Under the pieces are notes generated by a model. That model was not told where the DNA came from and made no database searches. It was given only the letters and a program-made list of their open reading frames with translations. The translations under genes were made by a program, and so were the position numbers. Of a stretch of DNA of 64,000 bases, positions 56,420 through 64,000 are shown piece by piece. Origin of the DNA: Tetrapyrgos nigripes. Its lineage: Eukaryota > Basidiomycota > Agaricomycetes > Agaricales > Campanellaceae. The stretch is from NCBI GenBank assembly GCA_013368315.1, contig JAACJM010000001.1:868001-932000 (forward strand). The letters are read 5' to 3'. Within the stretch, counting starts at the first letter, position 1. Each line of letters opens with the position of its first letter.

Positions 56420-58759
56420 TCAAGTACCAACCTGTTCGAGCTGTTTCCCCCATAAGCGAGTTACCCTTCTGTGTGCTCGAGCAGGATCGTTGGCCTGCTC
56501 TTGGGCCACCATCCGCATCGATTTCTTTCCCCGCTTGATCGATGCACCACGTATCCGTAGAGGAGAAATCGTCTCGGTATCCTGTATGATGGGTTTGTCG
56601 ATATCATGACCCGGAAAGCATTCATCCATGTTCTGGTATATCTCTTGGGTGAGCGGTCTGTCCCAAGCAGAATCACGTTTGGCCCCAACTCTACTGAGAC
56701 GGGAAACACGCTTTCTATCGTTGTGGGTAGGTTCGGCCTGTGCAGACGCAGGTGGTTTTTTCCAGTACAATGTCCCCAGATCAGAGTCAGAATCGGAGTC
56801 CGATATATGAGAGTTGTAGGTCGATATTGTTGCGGAATCCATGCCGAATGATCTGAGAGCTGGAGTGGATGGCGCCCGCCTCGGCATACTCTGTTTTGCC
56901 AAATTGAAGGACGATGATACGCGACGTGGCCCAGGCCCCATGGACAATCTAGAGGTACAAGGCAACGGGGGTGGACTATAAATAAATCTCTTGCGAGACG
57001 AGCGATCCTCCTCTTGATCAGGATTGACCACGTGGAAGGATTTTCCCCGGCGAGCAGACCACTTTGCGCTGGAGTTCGACGTGCTAGGTGAAGGAGTCTC
57101 CTCTGGGCTGAAAGGTGGATTGGATACAGCGGGAGAACTGGGCGGTGTGATGTAAACAAGGGGTGGTCCGCCTAAATCCACAGCCTTTGATGAGCTTGCA
57201 GCGTTATAGTTAGTTGGTATAAGAGTTGGGGCAGACGCATTATTGGGAAGGGGGATAGGGATAGTGGGAACTGGGGGAATCGGAGGAATTGGTGGGGCAT
57301 TTCTCGCTGTTGACCCTTGCCGGCGGCGGCTCGTGTTTCTCGAGGCCGCTAGACGAATAGTAGGTTCACTTTCTTGTATACGACTCGGTGAGTTACCGCT
57401 GAAGCCATCAAAGAACCAATGTGAGGACAGCACGAGATATGAATGGCCTAATAGTTCTGTTGCCGACGGGCGCATATGTGGCTCCCTTGACACTGATTTC
57501 AGCTTGACAGTTTGTACGTGGCATTGACGAATTTACCTTGCGAAACATCTCTTCCTAAAATCAAGACCTTCCGCACTGACGTGTACAGTCTTCGGTATTG
57601 GAGGAGGTGATTTTTCTCGGGCAAGCTAAATGCAAAGAAGGATGATGGGAATGCATGAAGAAGTAGAAGTAAGGCGACTTACTTTCATGATGACGGGGAG
57701 CAACTCCAGTCCACTCCAAGGTCTGTTCCCAGTCCACATCTCAAGAACAACACATCCAATGCTCCAGATATCGACTTTTGAATCGTAACCCTTGGACTTG
57801 TCGGGTTCAACAACTTCGGGAGCCATCCAATAGACTGTACCCTTCATCCCGGTGAAAGCGCGAGCTTCGATTTCCTGTGCTTGCTTTGAGATACCGAAAT
57901 CTGAGATTTTGCATGTTCCATCGCTCTCCACAAGGATATTATCGGCTTTGAGATCCTATTCATCATTCATGAAGCGGGCCAGCTCATGATAAGTAATCTT
58001 ACTCACTCGATGAATGACCCCTCTGCTGTGGAGGTACTGCAGACCGTCAAGTATTTGCTTGGTGAATGACCTGGTTATCTCGTCTTGGAACGCGCCATGG
58101 GTATCTAGACAACTTCTAATAGTCCCTCCAGAAACATACTCCATAAATCTGGGAAATGATACTCAGAAAATGGAATGAGAGGAAAGTAAAGAAGCTGCGC
58201 ACATGCATAGATTATCGGGACCTTCTTCCCAACCCAGGTAGTGAACAATGTGAGGATGATCCAAGTCCTTCAGAGTACTGCTTTCAAATTTGAGAGCTTG
58301 TATCATTTCCTGTTGCTGCTTACTCGGGCCACTCCTGCCTTTAGGTAATTCTACCTGCTTGACGGCCATGATGTCCCCAGACGTTGCGTTCAGAGCCAGG
58401 TACACTTTCCCGAAGCTGCCCTTTCCTAATATCTCGCCTCGGATCCATTGGAATTTGAATGCTGCAACATATGCACATCAGCATCACACCGGACATGGAT
58501 GACTGCATCGCTTGCCTTCGGGTTGAGCGGGATTATCAGGGGGTTCGGGAGAAACGTGTATATCCACGATGGAGTTGGTTGTAAATGATGACTTTGTGGG
58601 TGTGGTGTCTTCGTAGTGGGTGGGATTAGATTTGGCGGTACTTGTAGAGGAAGCCGAAGATTGTGTATTACGGCGCAGTATACGGCCCAGTTTGAAAATG
58701 GAAGTAGTTGTGCTGGTGCCGTGATCTATAGAGGAGGATAGTCTAGTACTGGCCTTCAT
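56420..58759 (-). CDS. Bck1-type MAPKKK (STE11 family kinase)
   Basis: Starts at ATG 58759 (MKASTRLSSSIDHGTSTTTS) and ends at 56420. The kinase domain lies near the N-terminus: IRGEILGKGSFGKVYLALNA, IMAVKQVELPKGRSGPSKQQ, ALKFESSTLKDLDHPHIVHY, FMEYVSGGTIRSCLDTHGAF, catalytic HRDLKADNILVE, DFGISKQ, activation segment GMKGTVYWMAPEVV, DIWSIGCVVLEMWTGNRPWS. The ALKFE...LKDLDHP and GGTIRSCL features are closest to Bck1, the MAPKKK of the cell-wall integrity pathway. After the kinase lies a 350-residue Pro/Ser-rich tail. In yeast Bck1 the kinase domain is at the C-terminus, so the order here is reversed and this may be a distinct basidiomycete subgroup. An earlier in-frame GTG at 58855 was not used. 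Confidence 0.85.
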
Positions 58760-59066
58760 GGTCGTGGTAGTCCTGAGCTGGGAAAAAGCGCTCAGACGTA
58801 GTCTCCATTGGCAGAGAAGATCGTGACTGGTAATTGATTGGAGAGGCTGTCCCACAGGGCATCAAAATGACATTTTTGTAACTGTTGGCAAGTAGCAGAA
58901 TTTGTTGGATGCCTTGCCGACGCCGGTCAATCCCCGGGTTTTGCTTCGGGTTCTCGCATCCTTTGAGGAAAATGGCGTGAAGATACGCTACTAAGTATGA
59001 TACAATAGCAACAGCCTTAGGATAGGATAGACGATAGACAATGGGAATAAGGAAATCATAATAACT

Positions 59067-60201
59067 CTAATCAAGAATGATGGGGTTACTAATAGATGTT
59101 CCAGATGAGGAACATGAGACGGCGATCGCTTCTCTCGAGGGAAATCCAGCGGATGTGCTCGGTATCGCTACAATCAGCTGTGCGGCTGATGCTTTATTCT
59201 CCTGTTGATGACCAGTTGAAGACTGGACTCGGGCTGCCCTTGTAATAGTATCCATTGAGGGCAGGTTGGGTGGTAACAACTCGACACTGTCCTCGTCTTC
59301 CCATTCACTATCGTTGGTCAGATCAATAGGTGAAGCTCCACTTCCGAACAACATTGATGATGGACGAATGGGCTTGGTTTTCCTCCGAGACGCCAAACGA
59401 TCTGACAACACAATGAATCGTCAAGACAATGAAACTAGTTCAGATGGCCAAAGAACGCACCACTGAGGGGACTACTTATGAAGGGTTTGGGTGTCCTGAG
59501 TCGAAGACTCTTGGCCACCAAACGCTCTGGAGAGTTAATTAAGCACAGTTTCGCTCGGTGACAATACACATACGGCGAATGGGAGTGGTTATCAATGGCT
59601 TTGGTGGTTTTCTTCTCTTTCGATTCGTCCAATTCCAGGTGCGCAAAAGGTGACTACTTATATTCTGTATGGTAAAGACAGGACTCAAAAATGTGATGAA
59701 GGAAAAGGTCTGACCAGCAAATTGAAGCAACCTGTTGGACAAGTGGCACATAGTTAATCTCGAGCCACTGTTTGACGGCCTCGGGGCCTTTTTCCTTGAA
59801 AAGACTACCGATGATGGTCTCCAACGCATCGGCTTCGCACTTGGATACACTACCTTGAGCATTAGAGTATCCCGAACGCCTCATTACCTCTCCCATAGTC
59901 TGATTGGACGTGAGAGCACTACGAGCAGCCTGCGTCCATTAGCAGAAGGAATCAACATTGCAGGAAAGGAGCTCACAGAGTACACACCAGAATCTCCTTG
60001 TTTCAAGTACTTGTAAATGGACTCCGCCACAAAAGTATTGATGAGAGCATCACCCAAGAACTCGAGACGCGAGCATTCTGTGCGGTCTGTTTGCATTGTT
60101 TCCCAACTTGCTGGGGTCAATTCGGGTAGATCAAAGGGTTTGAAAGCCGAACTTGAGATGTACAAGGATAGTTTGTGCTGGAGAGGCTTGTACATAGACA
60201 T
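59067..60201 (-). CDS. Ribonuclease III domain protein
   Basis: Starts at ATG 60201 (MSMYKPLQHKLSLYISSSAF) and ends at TAG 59067. The RNase III domain has CSRLEFLGDALINTFVAESI, where the first Glu of the common ERLEFLGD reads Ser but the metal-binding Glu and Asp remain. The second half has ALTSNQTMGEVMRRSGY, and KCEADALETIIGSLFKEKGP supplies the other Asp and Glu. No double-stranded RNA binding domain is visible. The C-terminal third (59400-59067) is Ser-rich with PIDLTNDSEWEDEDSVELLP. It may cut or only bind structured RNA. It is too short for Dicer and lacks the Rnt1 tail. It shares an 80-bp divergent promoter with the NUP155-like gene. Confidence 0.82.
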
Positions 60202-60281
60202 GTAGAAAAGGAGTGGTTAAGTAAGCGACTGTGGGTCGCGCTTGGTTTTTGTTTTCGGGCTTTAAACGCGTCCAGTGACGA

Positions 60282-63200
60282 ATGGCCTCCACTTCCTTGT
60301 TCGCTCAGTCCACTGCGGCCTCAACCAAGGAACGAAACTCCCCCGTTGACCTCGCCTCTTTGCAGAACGCCAGCAAAGTCCTCCACGACCAGCTCTCAAA
60401 AGACGCCCAGTCCGTTCCCGAAATTTCTGAAGTCCTCAATGCCCGTATGTGGCTCTCTTCGTGCACCTTTCGTGTTGCTTACAAGGTCTGCAGAAGGTGT
60501 TCAGGCCTCATCAGCATACAGCATCTTTCCCGATGACCTTCGGGTCCCTTTTCAAAAGCGCAGGCACATAGGAATTCCCGAGGCGTTATTTCAACACTAC
60601 ACCAGTGCGCATCACTCTCCTCTACCACAGCTCTATTATTCAACGTCTTTCTAGCCACTGACGTCAAATGCAACATGGGCTTGCTTCCCGAGATAGAAAG
60701 AGTTTGGATTTCTATAAACCACAAGTTGTTTCTTTGGGATTACTTGAGTGACAAGTGAGTCCTTGTCCCTTTGTACAAAGCTTTTTTACCGACAGACATC
60801 AGCCAGGAGATCAGCTCTTTTGTTGACCAACCCTCTGTCATCTCTCATGTCGCGCTCGTCAAGCCAAAGAAGGGTCTTTTCATTGACGAAATTTCGCATC
60901 TCCTGGTCATATGTACTCCACAGTCTGTCGTCCTCATTGCCTTGTCTCTGTCCCCAAATGCTGGATCAAGCAGTCGGCCGTCTAAAGAGGTCAAACTATA
61001 CGCCACGGATTTGACTGTCCCGCTTCAACAGGAGATGATTTCTGTCGCTGGCACATCGGACGGTCGTATATTCCTGTGTGGCGCGGATGGCAATCTCTAC
61101 GAGTTGCATTATCAGGAGAACGAGTCGTGGTTTGGCAAGCGTGTGCAAATGATCAATCACTCTGTTGGAGGGGTTTCTAGTCTTATACCTCGCTTCGCGA
61201 TTTCCAATGTAGAAGGTAAGCGATCTTTGTTCCAGAATTCTTTTTGTTGACGGTCGTAGATCGCGTCCTTTCTGTGATCGCGGATCCTGACAGAGATTAC
61301 TTGTACACCTTGAGTGGAAAGAACATCATTTCGGTCTACAAGCCTACCACTGAAAAAACGGTCCAGCACATACAGACGCTCTCTAGCCTGTACAAGGCAA
61401 CTCAAGAGAAATGTCCCGCATCTCCCGCTATAAATCCACAAACTTTCCAAATCGTTTCCCTTCACCCCGTTGCTCCCTCAGCACGAAATACAATTCACTT
61501 GGTCGCAATAACAACCAATGGCGTCAGGCTCTATTTCTCGCCCAGTTCTAGCTACTCCTATGGTATTTCTAGTCAATCACGCTCTCTCCAGCTGACGCAC
61601 GTCAGACTACCACCTTCCAATCTGATACACCCTGACGAGCAGGAACATCCTAGTCGACCATCCCAGCCACCTATCTATGGAGCTCCTCAGGGGCATACAC
61701 CTAACCAATCACGACCCTACGTTCTTTCTAACATTGAGAATGCGTGCTATATTGATGGCCTCACCCTCGCCGCGCAAGTAGGAGATGTCGAAACAGTCGA
61801 TTACCTGCTTTGCATGTCCCCGGATCTCACTCGTTTCGGTTCCTTCGAGCAACTGAATTTACCCCCATCTGCGGCCACGCAGGCATACTATCCTGGTCAG
61901 ACCGGAGGCAATAAGCCTCCCTTGACTGAATATGCGACTCTGTTGTCAATACAGGGAAGAACATGGGCTATTGCACCAGTTGTGCAGCCGCCGAGGGATG
62001 AAGTGTCTCCAGCTGTAGCAACTATTAATGAACTGGCAACGCAGTCCGGAGAATCCCCTCGCCAAGTCATGGTATTGACTAATAGCGGTGTCAGCATACT
62101 GGTCAAACGCCGTGCACTGGACTATCTTAAAGCAGTCCTTGAAGAATATCAGAACGAATCAAATTCGCAACCCATGTCGGAATTCCTCAATAGGTAAGAG
62201 AACAATCTGCTCTGCGTCACCAGTGAAATGCTGATTGTATGTCTCGTCTCAGCTTTGGACGTACTCAAAGTTGCGCAATGCTACTCTGCCTTGCCAGTGG
62301 AAATACTTTCTTGGATGTGTCGGATCAATCACATAGTTCGATTGCCTCACTCAAGCCTGAGCTTGCTGTAACGGCCAAGCAGGCGTTCTATGAGTGCGGC
62401 GAAAGGCCAGTTTGGTCTGAGAGGACAGTTTTTGGCAGAAGTAAGGCCCTTTTTTAAGAAAACCTGTCGACCCAACTAACAGTGTTGTAGGTGATCATGT
62501 AGGAACAGCTATTTACAGTGGAAGACGAGACGGTCTGGCATTATACTTTGCAAGACTTGTCCGACCGATATGGAAATCTAAATTGACTACCATTGGGTAA
62601 GTCTGACTTGGACATGACTGCCAATCCTCCGACGCTAATCACCGAAAAGCCCTTCTGGACTCTCTCAGTCAGCTGTCTCTGATGACAGCCTGGTCATAAT
62701 ACAAAAAAATTTGTACGCTCTCAAGGACCTCCTTGACAAAAACCCGCACCTATTCCATTCCTCTCCCGGAGATTCTACGGCTGCGCGTACCGCTACATTA
62801 GAACAAGAAGCATGGAAGGTAAATATCCTGGTCATGAACCGTTCCACCTGACGCTTAACGGCTCGACGAATTGATTGACAGGCTGAACACGCGTCTGTCT
62901 CTGAACTGTTGTCACTCCTGACCAGAACAGTCGAAGCGCTTTCTTTTGTGCTTTTGTTGAACGACTATAAGTTCGGTGACATTCTGAATCGGTGCGCCTC
63001 GACGTTTTGCTGTCCAGAGCCGTTGATAATGACACCTTTTAGATGCGATGCCGACGTACAGAAGATAGTCACTTCCCTGACATTTGAGGACCTTATCACA
63101 ACCCAGAATGGGTTGACTGCATCCCGAGCACTGGTGAATGTCATCATTGACCAGCAAATAGGCCAACAAATCAGTGTGCGTATGCAATCCTTTCGACTAT

Positions 63201-64000
63201 GACTTGGAGCAATGTGCTGACCTACTTCTAGGTTGACACAATTAGTGAAGTTCTGCAGAACAGGTGCGGGTCCTTCTGCAGTACTGACGATGTCATGTTG
63301 TATAAGGCAAGTATACTGTCTTTGCGATCAACGGTTGCTTACCCTCTTACTGCGTTCTAGGCCAAGGAAAACATACGGAAAGCCGCTGAGACATCAAATC
63401 CCGCCGAGCGTCAGAATTGGTTGGCTGAATCTTTAAGGTAGGACAGAATATACTCTTCTATGCAGTCAACTCACGGGCACTCCCAGGTTATACATCAAAG
63501 GTGCTCGAATATTGGATTTGGAAAAACTCAGAGAGGTCGAGGGTGATTTCCAACTGCTGCGCTACGCCAAAGGTTCAGATTATTTGTATCCATTGCCATT
63601 TATTTTCTCATGCCAGCTTTTCCTTAGGTGCTGTTGAATTACCCCTAATTTGCGCGAAGGTATTTGACCAGGATAACAATGGATTGAATTATTGGCATTC
63701 TGGTGCTACTAGCGGCGGCGACGTGCATCGCAAATGTTACGAGCAAAGAATGAGGTGCTATGAACTCATACTAGACTCGTTGTCTGTGTTTGAGGGACAA
63801 ACCGATCAACCGGCACCACCGACTAGTCTCCCTTCAGAAGGTATAGCCGCTGTCCAGTCTCATGCGTATGAACTGGCATTTGCTAGCGAGGATGAGATGT
63901 TCCACTCCGTCCTATATGACTGGCTCATTGGAAGACAGCTTGCGGATGATCTATTGGAGGTAAGCTCGCTCATATGGCAAACAAGCATGTCCACTGACAA
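60282..64000 (+). CDS. NUP170: Nucleoporin NUP155/NUP157/NUP170, 5' part (runs off the window)
   Basis: Starts at ATG 60282 (MASTSLFAQSTAASTKERNS), and the gene continues past the right edge. The N-terminal beta-propeller is recognisable: YSIFPDDLRVPFQKRRHIGI, MGLLPEIERVWISINHKLFL with WDYLSD, SFVDQPSVISHVALVKPKKG, LLVICTPQSVVLIALSLSPN, MISVAGTSDGRIFLCGADGN, LYELHYQENESWFGKRVQMI, LSVIADPDRDYLYTLSGKNI, HLVAITTNGVRLYFSP. The alpha-solenoid begins near 62900. The domains match the inner-ring scaffold nucleoporin that contacts the pore membrane. About 12 introns were seen, many of 50-60 nt. Confidence 0.93.

Overview
The window is nuclear DNA of a filamentous basidiomycete, most likely an agaricomycete mushroom. 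Genes are dense and on both strands, coding regions are cut by many introns of about 45-60 nt, and the gene set is fungal: NoxA-type NADPH oxidase, fused HIS7, Pal1, Bck1-type MAPKKK, cytochrome-b5 sphingolipid desaturases and a degenerate DIRS-like retroelement. Exon structures were read by eye from splice motifs and reading frames. Where boundaries are uncertain the entry says so.

Layout. 1-12 kb: end of an alpha-SNAP gene, a large polytopic membrane protein, a DUF2235 hydrolase, NUS1, NudC and ESF1. 12.5-22.1 kb: an accessory island. It holds an 11-exon gene for a secreted precursor made of nine 19-21 residue units separated by Lys-Arg (Kex2) sites, a 137-bp inverted-repeat element, a decayed DIRS-like retrotransposon, tandem repeats, a 562-bp hAT-like non-autonomous element, and a second, shorter precursor with the same peptide core. 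22.3-36.1 kb: housekeeping genes (EED-like WD40 protein with an apparent frameshift, complex I 21.3 kDa-type subunit, BRCT/Myb protein, RPS16, mitochondrial uL4, F-box protein, RAD51, phosphoglycerate dehydrogenase, HIS7). 36.2-42.1 kb: two tandem sphingolipid delta-8 desaturases and PAL1. 42.1-43.9 kb: a gene-poor stretch with 148-bp repeats. 43.9-64 kb: RPL13, a MetE-like methyltransferase with a probable GC-AG intron, a mucin-like type I membrane protein, a conserved-looking unknown, TAF5, MAD2, NOX, a Bck1-like kinase, an RNase III-domain protein and the 5' part of NUP155/NUP170.

The standout is the pair of Kex2-type repeat precursors flanking the transposon island. The units begin Gln-Ile and end Ile-Val-Pro-Tyr. 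In the larger gene each unit is split by an intron, and the DNA is a perfect 118-bp exon-intron tandem array. This architecture resembles fungal Kex2-processed repeat proteins, which include dikaritin RiPP precursors and secreted signal peptides. No tailoring enzyme such as a UstYa/DUF3328 protein was recognised in the window, so the mature product is unknown.
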